DNA of 64,000 nucleotides from assembly GCA_001000065.1 (NCBI GenBank), contig LCGZ01000001.1, forward strand, positions 124,001 through 188,000, in the 5' to 3' direction. The notes below the pieces were generated by a model, which was not told the DNA's origin, made no database searches, and saw only the letters and a program-made list of their open reading frames with translations. This document shows positions 52,910 to 60,670 of this stretch, in pieces. Positions within the stretch are counted from its first letter, which is position 1. Each line of letters begins with the position of its first letter. Both the position numbers and the translations under genes were made by a program. The DNA is from a candidate division TM6 bacterium GW2011_GWF2_43_87. GTDB taxonomy: Bacteria > Babelota > Babeliae > Babelales > Babelaceae.

Positions 52910-54021
52910 GAAGGCTTCCATTCCCTTAAATACGAAAGAAGTGGCTGCAATCCTTCCTTAGAAAGTGCAGATATAAGTACGTGAGGCTGATACAAACTAG
53001 CCTGATCTTCAAAAGCCTTTCGCTCCTCATCGTTCAACATATCAACTTTATTAAACACATAGAGCATAGGAGTATCAGAAACTTTCAACTCATCCAATAT
53101 TCCCTGCACAACGCGTATATGATTGCGCCAATTTTTATCCGACAGGTCAACAACCTGTAAAAGCATATGGGCATATTCTAAGTCGGACAAAGTTGACTTA
53201 AATGCTTCTATAAGCTCGTGAGGCAAATTTTGAATAAATCCAACCGTATCGGAGACAGTCCCTTTCTTAGACCCATCGATAAACAGCTCACGCGTAGTCG
53301 TATCTAGGGTAGCAAAAAGCTTATTCTCCGCATAAACAGAACTTTTAGTAAGGGCATTAAGCAGTGTAGACTTGCCCGCATTGGTATACCCAATGATCGA
53401 TATATGGGGAAGTGCTGAAAGAGACCGTTTTTTTCTCTGAGTTTCTCGGACCTTAGACAGATGCTCAAGATCTCGATCTAACTTACTTATAAGTCTTTCT
53501 AAATGACGCAAATCCTTTTCTTTCTGAGTTTCACCAGGGCCACGAGTACCTATGCTGCCCGCCTGCTGAGAAAGATGAATGCCTTTGCCAGCAACACGAG
53601 CCTTTTTGTGATTTAACAGCGCAACCGCAACTTGTAATTTCCCTTCAGATGACTGCGCACCTTTTTCAAAAATTTCTAAAATAAGTTCGGTACGATCCAT
53701 AACCTCGGCCTCAAGCACGTCGGTAAGGTTCCGAGTCTGTTGATGCGAAAGAGGCTCTGAGATTATAACCTTGCCAATTGTATGAGACTTACAAAGCCCT
53801 ATGATCTCATCAAGCTTTCCGCGAGTAAAAAAATAAGCACTATCAATTGAACGTAGCTTTATCATGTGCTCTTCGAATGTTTCAAATCCGTCAGACCGCA
53901 CCAAATTTCTAAACTCCTGAAAGTAGGAGTCTGGGTCAATAGAACGATTTTGCGGTGTTTGAACGCCAACAATAAGTAATGCTGGTTGGTCAAGCAAATG
54001 AGTTGAGATAGAAGGTTTCAT
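52906..54021 (-). CDS. hflX: GTPase HflX
   Basis: 371 residues, ribosome-associated GTPase that helps split stalled 70S ribosomes. The N-terminal HflX domain (SAYFFTRGKLDEI, the nearby RNLTDVLEAEVMDRTELIL) is followed by a linker with GSIGTRGPGETQ and the G domain: G1 GYTNAGKST, a G2/G3 area with LDTTTRE and SDTVGFIQNLP, and NKVDM. It is upstream of uvrD with a 4-bp overlap. Confidence 0.95.
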   Translation of the reverse strand: MKPSISTHLLDQPALLIVGVQTPQNRSIDPDSYFQEFRNLVRSDGFETFEEHMIKLRSIDSAYFFTRGKLDEIIGLCKSHTIGKVIISEPLSHQQTRNLTDVLEAEVMDRTELILEIFEKGAQSSEGKLQVAVALLNHKKARVAGKGIHLSQQAGSIGTRGPGETQKEKDLRHLERLISKLDRDLEHLSKVRETQRKKRSLSALPHISIIGYTNAGKSTLLNALTKSSVYAENKLFATLDTTTRELFIDGSKKGTVSDTVGFIQNLPHELIEAFKSTLSDLEYAHMLLQVVDLSDKNWRNHIRVVQGILDELKVSDTPMLYVFNKVDMLNDEERKAFEDQASLYQPHVLISALSKEGLQPLLSYLREWKPS

Positions 54022-54121
54022 CCAAAAAAGTCCTTATTAGAATTAGCACCGCACCAAAAAACCTGAGGCTGGTAGACCTGTTACGAGGAGGGCAAAAATA
54101 AAACCCCCAACAAAAAGGTAG

Positions 54122-54150
54122 TTTATCAAATTTTAATGATGTGGTATAAT
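54122..54150 (+). promoter_or_regulatory. Extended -10 promoter for the ffh operon
   Basis: TGG-TATAAT (54142-54150) is an extended -10 element; a TTTATC at 54122-54127 lies 17 bp upstream as a weak -35. The ffh ATG is at 54237, so the leader would be about 80 nt. Confidence 0.55.
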
Positions 54151-54236
54151 TCTTGTAAGTCTTGCGCCATTAATTACGTAAGTCTTTATAAGTAAGTAGA
54201 AAGTTTATCTCTAAAAAGGTTGTTGTTTAAACTCCA

Positions 54237-55562
54237 ATGTTTGATTCTATAGCACGCTCGTTTTCATCGTTCTTTTCGCGAATGGGTCGTCAAAAAACAC
54301 TCTCTCAAGAGACCGTTAGCGACCTACTAAGGACCGTTGCAGATGCGCTTTTACAAGCCGACGTTCCGCTCGAAGCCTCGAATGCCTTCCTAGATTCATT
54401 AAAAAAGGATCTAGTCGGAGCGCAGATAAAAGGCTCTTTGCGCGCGGACGAGTATTTAATGAAAGTAGTAAACGACCGAATTCGAGAGTTTCTTGGTGGA
54501 CAAGAAAATCATGATCTATTCGCCCCAACTATCCCATCTACACTTATGGTAATGGGGCTGCAGGGATCCGGGAAAACCACCACAACGGCCAAACTTGGCA
54601 AACTGATACTAACACGGCTTGGTGAACTCAAGAAAAAGGGACGCGTCCTAGCTGCATCTGTAGATTTTTATCGACCTGCAGCCATAGACCAACTTGAAGT
54701 CGTTTCATTACAAGCAGGTATCGATTTTTATCGAGCAACCGCAACCGACGTATTAAAAGCCGTAGAAGAAATTGATGCATACAGAAAAGCCCACGATTAC
54801 ACAACGCTCTTAGTCGACACAGCCGGCCGGCTCCATGTTGACGAAAAAATGCTTGAAGAGCTTGTACAGATAAGCAATCGGCTAAAAGGTGCAGTCAAGA
54901 TTTTAGTACTCGACTCCATGACGGGTCAAGAATCCTTAAAAGTTGCAACCGTCTTTGAAGAGCGCGTAGGGTTTAACGGTGCCATCTTAACCAAGATGGA
55001 CAGTGACACGCGCGGAGGAGCCGCCTTTTCATTTAGATATGCTTTAAAAAAGCCTATCGTCTTCGTAGGTACAGGTGAGCGAATTGCCGACCTTGAACGA
55101 TTCCACCCAGACCGAATTGCCACGCGAATGCTTGGGATGGGCGATATTACCAGTTTAGCAGAACGAGCCACCGAAAAGATAAAAGCTCAAGAACAGGAGC
55201 AACTTTCTAAGGCTATGCGTAGCGGCCGCTTTACTCTAGAAGATTTTGCGCACCAGATTGACATGATGGGGCGCTTAGGCTCTCTAGGACAGGTAATGAA
55301 ATACATTCCTGGCATGGCTAGCATGAAAATATCGCAAGAAAAGATTGAAGAAAGTGAATCAGAAATGAAACGGTTTAGAGCCATAATAAGCTCTATGACC
55401 AGAAAAGAACGTATTCAGCCCTCGTTACTTGAAGCATCGCGTAAAAAACGTATTGCACAGGGAGCTGGTGTCGCTGTTTCAGATGTAAATGTATTATTAG
55501 ATCGGTTTACTCAAAGCCAGCAGTTGATAAAACAGCTTGGAAAGATGGGCCGGTTTTTTTGA
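54237..55562 (+). CDS. ffh: Signal recognition particle protein Ffh
   Basis: 441 residues. The NG domain has GLQGSGKTTTTAKLG, DFYRPAAIDQLE, DTAGRLHVDE, and TKMDSDTRGGAAFS. The M domain contains GSLGQVMKYIPGM and ends with SRKKRIAQGAGVAVSDVNVLLDRF, where 4.5S RNA binds. Targets inner-membrane proteins to the translocon with FtsY. It opens the ffh-rpsP-khpA-trmD-rplS cluster, where spacing is short throughout. Confidence 0.96.
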   Translation: MFDSIARSFSSFFSRMGRQKTLSQETVSDLLRTVADALLQADVPLEASNAFLDSLKKDLVGAQIKGSLRADEYLMKVVNDRIREFLGGQENHDLFAPTIPSTLMVMGLQGSGKTTTTAKLGKLILTRLGELKKKGRVLAASVDFYRPAAIDQLEVVSLQAGIDFYRATATDVLKAVEEIDAYRKAHDYTTLLVDTAGRLHVDEKMLEELVQISNRLKGAVKILVLDSMTGQESLKVATVFEERVGFNGAILTKMDSDTRGGAAFSFRYALKKPIVFVGTGERIADLERFHPDRIATRMLGMGDITSLAERATEKIKAQEQEQLSKAMRSGRFTLEDFAHQIDMMGRLGSLGQVMKYIPGMASMKISQEKIEESESEMKRFRAIISSMTRKERIQPSLLEASRKKRIAQGAGVAVSDVNVLLDRFTQSQQLIKQLGKMGRFF

Positions 55563-55599
55563 TAGAATTTGGTAAATTATTTAAGAAGGGATCTATTAC

Positions 55600-55857
55600 A
55601 TGGCAGTAAAAATAAGATTTTCGCGAATTGGGAAAAAACATGCCCCATTCTACCGCATTGTCGCAACAGATGAACGCGAAAAACGCGACGGAGAAGTTCT
55701 AGAAAATCTCGGAACCTATGATCCTCGCACAAAACAATTTCCACAGATACACGTTGATCGTATAGAGTACTGGTTAGGAAAAGGCGCTGTTCCAACTCCT
55801 GTTATAAAAAAACTGTATAAGCTGCACCTCAAAACAAGCGCTGCTGCAACAGTTTAA
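55600..55857 (+). CDS. rpsP: 30S ribosomal protein S16
   Basis: 85 residues, typical S16: MAVKIRFSRIGKKHAPFYRIVATD, then LENLGTYDPR and a final W-LGKGAVPT motif. Preceded by GAAGGGA and 37 bp after ffh. Confidence 0.96.
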   Translation: MAVKIRFSRIGKKHAPFYRIVATDEREKRDGEVLENLGTYDPRTKQFPQIHVDRIEYWLGKGAVPTPVIKKLYKLHLKTSAAATV

Positions 55858-55882
55858 ATAACACTACTTCTAGAGAGAAGGC

Positions 55883-56116
55883 ATGATTGACAAACTCATT
55901 GAATATGTAGTTAAACAATTAGTAAGCCAACCGGCGTCTGTTGTTGTTTCGTCTGCTGAAAACGAGGGAAAGCTTGTTATCCAAATACAGGTTGCACCTC
56001 AGGATGTTGCACGTGTTATCGGAAGCGAAGGTCGTATTTTACGATCTTTGCGCACCATTGGTGGTCAAGTAGAGGCAGCAAAGGACCGCGAGATTGTTAT
56101 CGAAGTTATAAAATAG
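55883..56116 (+). CDS. khpA: KH-domain RNA-binding protein KhpA
   Basis: 77 residues containing one type II KH domain with the GxxG loop in VIGSEGRILRSLR. It usually sits between rpsP and rimM. Here rimM is absent and its stop TAG (56114-56116) abuts the trmD ATG. Confidence 0.9.
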   Translation: MIDKLIEYVVKQLVSQPASVVVSSAENEGKLVIQIQVAPQDVARVIGSEGRILRSLRTIGGQVEAAKDREIVIEVIK

Positions 56117-57418
56117 ATGAAGATCTCCGTCGTTACACTTTTCCCCGAACTTTACAGCTCGTTTTTGGGCACAAGTCTTATAAAACGAGCTCAGGAACAG
56201 GGAGCGCTTTCGTGCGAAACAATATCTTTGTTTGACGTCTGCGCACCCAAAGAACGTGCCGATGGTCCTATTTTTGGACATGGGCCAGGATTACTTCTTA
56301 GGCCAGACGTAATTGAACGCGCCATCGAGCAACAAGAAAAGCGGTACGGGAAAGCCTTCCGCATCTTCTTTTCGCCCCAAGGAACTCAGCTTGATCAGGC
56401 TGTGCTGCGAACGCTATATTCTAAAATTCAAGAATGTGGCGGGCACTGCATGGTCTTACCTGCACGTTATGAGGGGATGGATGTCCGCGTAGAAGAAGAA
56501 TATGCGGACATAGTCATTTCGATAGGAGACTTTGTGCTTATGGGAGGAGACCTTCCTGCCATGGTTCTCTTGGAAGGGCTAGTTCGCTTTGTTCCGGGAG
56601 TTGTTGGCAAAGGAGAATCGGTTGAAAAAGACTCTTTTTCGGGAGCCTTTGTTGACCATCCTCATTACACAGCACCCGTTGTCTGGCATGGAAAAGAAGT
56701 TCCAGAGGTAATTCGTTCGGGAAACCATGCTGCTCAAGATCAGTGGCGACGTGAAAAGGCTGCAGAAACAACCGTAAAACATCATTTCGAATGGTTACGG
56801 TCACATGTAGAAACCAAAGAGGATATAGCTCTAGCAGCTCGGTTTATACCGCCGCACTATGCCGCCTTGATGCATACGAATGTTCTTGTGCAGCAAAATG
56901 TCGAGGGAAACAGTTCGATTATGTCGATAGATATTCACGACATCGCTCGAGCCGCTCGCACTTATGGTTTTAAAAGAACCTTTGTAGCAACGCCCTTAGA
57001 AGATCAACAGAAAATTGCAACTCGACTAATCGATTTTTGGCAAACCGGCGAAGGAGTTACATACAACCCCTCACGGCATGAAGCGGTATCCGAAGTCTCG
57101 CTAGTTGCAAACCTAGATGAGATCATTGAAGCTATAACATCAAAAGAAGGTGCGTCTCCTATTTTGATTGGAACTTCTGCACGCCGAGTTGATTCAGTTG
57201 AAAATATAACGTATTATGATCAAGAGACAGTCTGGAAATCAGGGCGTCCTGTGCTCTTTATTTTTGGAACGGCCAATGGTTTGGCTCCATCAATTCTGCA
57301 GCGCTGTGATTTTATTATTGGCCCTGTATGCGGATTTTCACGGTTTAACCACTTGTCAGTTCGCTCTGCAGCTGCAATTGTATTTGACCGATGGTTAGGT
57401 ATAAAGACTAAACTATAG
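56117..57418 (+). CDS. trmD: TrmD tRNA (m1G37) methyltransferase fused to a second SPOUT-type RNA methyltransferase domain
   Basis: 433 residues against about 230-260 for ordinary TrmD. Residues 1-~235 are TrmD: FPELYSSFLGTSLI, GHGPGLLLRP, PARYEGMDVRV and ISIGDFVLMGGDLPAMVLLEG, PHYTAP, SGNHAAQDQWRREK. In the usual PxYTRP the Arg is Ala here. From about 245 a second domain starts (SSIMSIDIHDIARAARTYG, FVATPLEDQQKIA, NPSRHEAVSEV, LIGTSARR, LFIFGTANGLAPSI, FNHLSVRSAAAIVFDRWLG); this matches the SAM-dependent RNA methyltransferase family PF09936, which is sometimes fused to TrmD. Methylation of tRNA G37 prevents frameshifting. The second domain's target is not known. Confidence 0.9.
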   Translation: MKISVVTLFPELYSSFLGTSLIKRAQEQGALSCETISLFDVCAPKERADGPIFGHGPGLLLRPDVIERAIEQQEKRYGKAFRIFFSPQGTQLDQAVLRTLYSKIQECGGHCMVLPARYEGMDVRVEEEYADIVISIGDFVLMGGDLPAMVLLEGLVRFVPGVVGKGESVEKDSFSGAFVDHPHYTAPVVWHGKEVPEVIRSGNHAAQDQWRREKAAETTVKHHFEWLRSHVETKEDIALAARFIPPHYAALMHTNVLVQQNVEGNSSIMSIDIHDIARAARTYGFKRTFVATPLEDQQKIATRLIDFWQTGEGVTYNPSRHEAVSEVSLVANLDEIIEAITSKEGASPILIGTSARRVDSVENITYYDQETVWKSGRPVLFIFGTANGLAPSILQRCDFIIGPVCGFSRFNHLSVRSAAAIVFDRWLGIKTKL

Positions 57419-57451
57419 AATTTTAGGTTTTTTCAAGAGAAAAGGAATGGC

Positions 57452-57880
57452 ATGAGAGCCAAACAACTAAACAAAGAAACACTGCTCCAGTACGGATTAA
57501 CAGAGCGTAATTTCCCAAAATTTTCACCAGGCGATGCAATTCGTGTAGCGCAGCGGATTAAAGAGGGAGACAAGGAACGTATCCAGTATTTTGAAGGTGA
57601 CGTAATAGCCGTTCACAACAATGGAATCGGATCGACCTTTACCATCCGCAGAATTGCGTCAAACGGAATTGCCGTTGAACGTATTTTCCCCATCCATTCT
57701 CCCAAGATTGATGGAATAGAATTCCTGCACCATGGAGACGTTCGTCGCGCAAAACTATACTACATGCGTGATCGTATCGGTCGCGGAGCCCGCGTGAAGG
57801 AACTCGTACTTGGTCATCAAGCAAAACGTGAAGCTGCTGCCCAAGCTGCCGCTCAACCTTCCGCAGAAAAAGCAGAGTAG
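57452..57880 (+). CDS. rplS: 50S ribosomal protein L19
   Basis: 142 residues. GDAIRVAQRIKEGDKERIQYFEGDVIA, FTIRRIASNGIAVERIFPIHSPKI and RRAKLYYMRDRIGRGARVKE are diagnostic for L19. It is ~25 residues longer than most, with an Ala/Glu-rich tail. AAAGGA precedes ATG 57452. Confidence 0.95.
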   Translation: MRAKQLNKETLLQYGLTERNFPKFSPGDAIRVAQRIKEGDKERIQYFEGDVIAVHNNGIGSTFTIRRIASNGIAVERIFPIHSPKIDGIEFLHHGDVRRAKLYYMRDRIGRGARVKELVLGHQAKREAAAQAAAQPSAEKAE

Positions 57881-57885
57881 CCACT

Positions 57886-58320
57886 GTGCATCCAGACGCG
57901 AGAGTATTTAAGGTTTTGATAGCGCTTGTAGCGCTCGTGCTACTTCCGACATGCGGACCAGTAAGCACAACCGTTAAACGTCGCATCTGTGATACAGAAA
58001 CACTACTTTGTGAAGCCCGACTTGTCGACCTAGCATTTCCGCTAAACGTCAAAATCAAGGCCTTAGAACATCATCCGAAAAATACGAGTGCCGCCGTTAA
58101 TCAGTCTGTCTGGTTTGAGACAACACTGAAAACAGAGGCACTCATTTCTTTCTACAAAACACAGATGGAACGGCTAGGATGGAAACAAGGGCCCATCCTA
58201 TGGACAATCGATGAACGGGCTACGCTCATCTTCGAAAAGCCATCTCGCGTTGGACTAGTGCTCATAGACCAACACCCATCCAATCGCACCATTGTAACCT
58301 GTTCTGTAGTTAATCGATAA
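57886..58320 (+). CDS. Small lipoprotein of unknown function
   Basis: 144 residues from GTG 57886, 5 bp after rplS. A short N-terminal segment (VLIALVALVLLPTC) ends in lipobox Leu-Pro-Thr-Cys, with Cys23 as the lipidated residue. The rest is about 120 residues with a strand-rich character and a final helix (FYKTQMERLGWKQGP). No family recognised. Probably a cell-envelope lipoprotein co-transcribed with the translation genes. Confidence 0.65.
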   Translation: MHPDARVFKVLIALVALVLLPTCGPVSTTVKRRICDTETLLCEARLVDLAFPLNVKIKALEHHPKNTSAAVNQSVWFETTLKTEALISFYKTQMERLGWKQGPILWTIDERATLIFEKPSRVGLVLIDQHPSNRTIVTCSVVNR

Positions 58321-58338
58321 ACAACCATAAAAGAAGCT

Positions 58339-58866
58339 TTACTCCATCTCATCCAATCTGCTCATGCGAACATCTGGGCGAGCAAGACGAGCACCCCTTT
58401 TGATTGTGGTTGGTTGTTTTTTAGCCGGTTGTTTTTTGGCAGCCAAATAGGCCTCAATCCACCCTTTCTGATTCTCAATTACACCAAGTCGTTTATAAAA
58501 ACCTGCAAGCCGTTCTTTAGCTTTCTCGATCTTCTCCCTCATATTTACCTTCATAGCCATTTTTTGCTCAGGCGTGCTCGTGCGATACTTCTCCTTCAAC
58601 GTAGCAATACGAGCCTTAGCCTTCTCAATCATTGCTTCTTTCTTCTGCTGAGCCTCAACTAACTTATTAAGCTTCTCGTTCAAGGACTTTAGCTCGTTCT
58701 TATCCATACCCTTTATGGAAACATGAACCTTTTTAACTTTCCCTGGTTTCATCTTTTTTTGCGAATAACTTCCATCCGTCGTTGACTTAACGGCATCTAC
58801 CGCTGTAAAGCTCAACGCAGTTGGGACCAGCAACGCACTCAAAAGAAAATACTTAGACATTTTCAT
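58339..58866 (-). CDS. Exported coiled-coil protein
   Basis: 175 residues. Signal peptide at about 1-25 (YFLLSALLVPTALSFTAVDA). Residues of about 50-140 form a charged coiled coil rich in Lys and Glu (KNELKSLNEKLNKLVEAQ, EAMIEKAKARIATLKEKY). The C-terminus is basic with repeated KKQP units. The leader (58871-58902) carries the block shared with the next gene upstream, and AAGGAG precedes the ATG. Function unknown; a periplasmic structural role is possible. Confidence 0.65.
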   Translation of the reverse strand: MKMSKYFLLSALLVPTALSFTAVDAVKSTTDGSYSQKKMKPGKVKKVHVSIKGMDKNELKSLNEKLNKLVEAQQKKEAMIEKAKARIATLKEKYRTSTPEQKMAMKVNMREKIEKAKERLAGFYKRLGVIENQKGWIEAYLAAKKQPAKKQPTTIKRGARLARPDVRMSRLDEME

Positions 58867-58870
58867 ACCT

Positions 58871-58902
58871 ATCTCCTTATTAAAAATAAACTACACTCCA
58901 AC
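58871..58902 (-). repeat. Conserved leader block, copy 1
   Basis: On the minus strand this block runs from GTTGGA to AATAAGGAGAT just before ATG 58866 and is nearly the same as the one at 59126-59159 (differences and small gaps in the middle). It contains the ribosome binding site. Confidence 0.75.
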
Positions 58903-58941
58903 TATTTTTCGCCGGCTTGGATGCCGCATTAATGGTCCGCC

Positions 58942-59121
58942 CTACTTCTCAGAAGACCATTCCTTTTTATGCTCAGAGCTACACTCCTGCTTACACTTTT
59001 CCCAACAGCTGGAACCTGAATGCTTCTGTCCATTCACAGGCGCCGCCTTCCCGTGCTGCTCAGCACAATTTTGCTTACATTTTTCCCAACAACCTGAATC
59101 CATCTTTTTCTGACCATTCAT
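58942..59121 (-). CDS. 59-residue cysteine-rich protein with two C-x3-C-x3-C motifs
   Basis: Too short to be caught by ordinary size cut-offs. ATG 59121, with AAGGAG six bases upstream, reads 59 codons to TAG 58942. The product is an internal duplication: NGQKKMDSGCWEKCKQNC (residues 2-19) and NGQKHSGSSCWEKCKQEC (30-47), so Cys11, 15, 19 and 39, 43, 47 stand in two C-x3-C-x3-C helices. No signal peptide. It is hydrophilic and Lys/Glu-rich. The spacing recalls twin CX3C proteins and metal-binding helices; no homologue is named here. It shares its leader with the flanking exported coiled-coil gene. The duplicated motif and the leader support a real gene. Confidence 0.75.
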   Translation of the reverse strand: MNGQKKMDSGCWEKCKQNCAEQHGKAAPVNGQKHSGSSCWEKCKQECSSEHKKEWSSEK

Positions 59122-59125
59122 AACG

Positions 59126-59159
59126 ATCTCCTTATTAAAATAAACCCTAACAATCCAAC
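59126..59159 (-). repeat. Conserved leader block, copy 2
   Basis: Upstream of the 59-residue gene; same features as copy 1, GTTGGA through AATAAGGAGAT, with two extra bases in the middle. Confidence 0.75.
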
Positions 59160-59258
59160 ACTTTCACCTCAACCAGCTACACCTAGCCCGAAAGTTTTTG
59201 CAACAAAAACCACACTGCCACACTTCACACGCCACCACTTAATTCATCAGGCCAATCA

Positions 59259-59834
59259 TCAATCCGACTCCTCAGAATCAGATTCCTCAGAAAGCTTTTT
59301 CTTGGCAGCTGCATCAAAATCCGAAAGATTCTTCTTGGCCTGCCCCACCTCTGATTTCAAAGCCTCAAGGCTCTTCTGAGCATCTTTATGTTTTTGCTCT
59401 TCAGCAGCTACCTGTTCCGCAACCTCTTTCTTCTGTTGTTCTGTTGCAGCCTTCTCTAGTCTTGCCCTAAGAGCATCACGTTGATCCCTAATTCTGTTAA
59501 TCCTGCGCTCGCGCTTTTCTAGCTTTTCAACCAAAGCATCAACCCTCTTCTTAAGCTCATCATAGGCCGCATTCAGAGAATCATAGTCCCTAACATTATA
59601 GTAGCGCGGCCCCACCCTAATTCCAAAGGCAGGGAAAAAATCCCTATGGTAGTAATGACGCCCCCAATAAGGACTTCCATAGTAACCACCATCCCAACCG
59701 CTACCAACGCCAAAACCTATAGAAGGACCATCACCGCCCAAACTAAATCCTATAAAAGCTTTCGCAGATCCAACGCTCAAAGCGCCAAGACCCAAAGCCC
59801 CAACCAATAAAAATCTCGATATCAAAGATCTCAT
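59259..59834 (-). CDS. Exported Gly/Tyr-rich plus coiled-coil protein A
   Basis: 191 residues; AGGAGG before ATG 59834. Signal peptide at 1-26 (FLLVGALGLGALSVGSAKA), then a Gly/Tyr/aromatic-rich stretch (about 28-85, GWDGGYYGSPYWGRHYYHR), the block RDYDSLNAAYDELKKRVDAL, a long coiled coil and a Ser/Glu/Asp tail (SEESDSEESD). It shares this order of parts and the YDxL-x3-Y helix with the next gene upstream. Function unknown; structural or surface material is a guess. Confidence 0.65.
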   Translation of the reverse strand: MRSLISRFLLVGALGLGALSVGSAKAFIGFSLGGDGPSIGFGVGSGWDGGYYGSPYWGRHYYHRDFFPAFGIRVGPRYYNVRDYDSLNAAYDELKKRVDALVEKLEKRERRINRIRDQRDALRARLEKAATEQQKKEVAEQVAAEEQKHKDAQKSLEALKSEVGQAKKNLSDFDAAAKKKLSEESDSEESD

Positions 59835-59919
59835 AACACAAACCTCCTAATCTTAGAGAAAGCGCACACATTACCGGCGCACACCCTCTCACTTCGTAAC
59901 CTTTTTACATTTCCCATTT

Positions 59920-60402
59920 CTACGACGGTACTGCCGCATCAACCTGCCTCAACTTCCTCTGTAAGGCTCTAATCTGTCGTTGAGTTTCCGCGCGCTCATC
60001 TCCCTCTTGGGCATCTAACCTATCATTTAACCTATCAATCTGATCTTGAATTTTCGAATAAAAATCCCTTAGATCGTCGTAAGAGTTGTACGTGTTCCCA
60101 TCTATTACAACTGGCACAGCAAGCGCCGCTCCAATCCCAACAGTCCACCACCATGGCGATATACGGCCATACCCATGGTACCCATATCCATGATATCCAC
60201 GATAACCTCCACGCCCCGGGCCATGACCTCGACGACCTGCCCCACGCCCCGGCCCAGCTCTATGGCCACTACGACCTCCACGACCACCACCATGGCCACC
60301 ACGACCACCGCCACCTCCATGACCTCCTCGGCCATATAACACAAATGACCCAAATACTGCAACTACAAGCAAGCTAACAACTATTAAAGATTTCTTGTTC
60401 AT
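59920..60402 (-). CDS. Exported Gly/Arg/His-rich plus coiled-coil protein B
   Basis: 160 residues from ATG 60402 (AAGGAGG upstream); the longer frame from 60444 starts with an unsupported extension. A hydrophobic segment (LIVVSLLVVAVFGSFVLYG) is followed by ~55 residues of Gly, Arg and His (GRGGHGGGGGRGG), then GYRGYHGYGYHGYG, a second hydrophobic segment (TVGIGAALAVPVVI) and the helix NSYDDLRDFYSKIQDQIDRL. The His/Gly stretch could bind metal. A paralogue-like design is shared with protein A. Function unknown. Confidence 0.65.
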   Translation of the reverse strand: MNKKSLIVVSLLVVAVFGSFVLYGRGGHGGGGGRGGHGGGRGGRSGHRAGPGRGAGRRGHGPGRGGYRGYHGYGYHGYGRISPWWWTVGIGAALAVPVVIDGNTYNSYDDLRDFYSKIQDQIDRLNDRLDAQEGDERAETQRQIRALQRKLRQVDAAVPS

Positions 60403-60569
60403 TATCACACCCTCCTTCACTTCTTCCACTGCTCCTAAATACAATTACCAAAGCAATCCGCTCAGCAGAAACATTTACAAATAAACCACTACTATCAAAA
60501 ATCCAAACCATTTAAAATGTTTAATTCTATTATAATTTAATATTAGCAAAAATAACCCTAAAAATTCAA

Positions 60570-60597
60570 GAGTTTTGTTGAAAGTCCGACAAAACTC
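60570..60597 (-). terminator. Probable terminator downstream of murC
   Basis: GAGTTTTGT (60570-60578) pairs with ACAAAACTC (60589-60597); on the minus strand the stem is followed by TTGAATTTTT. It lies about 74 nt past the murC stop and before the gene at 60402. Confidence 0.5.
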
Positions 60598-60670
60598 CCT
60601 CTCTCAATCCTAATTCAGAGTCTAAAAAAACATTAAAAAATTAAATGCGCATAACAGCAACCGCGCTAAA

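Noticed and set aside
58917-59123. Plus-strand frame of 68 codons opposite the Cys-rich gene
   Set aside because: No ribosome binding site; the opposite strand has a duplicated Cys motif and a strong site.
60105-60377. Frames opposite or out of phase with the Gly/Arg/His-rich gene
   Set aside because: They are products of low-complexity GGN-type codons in the real gene.
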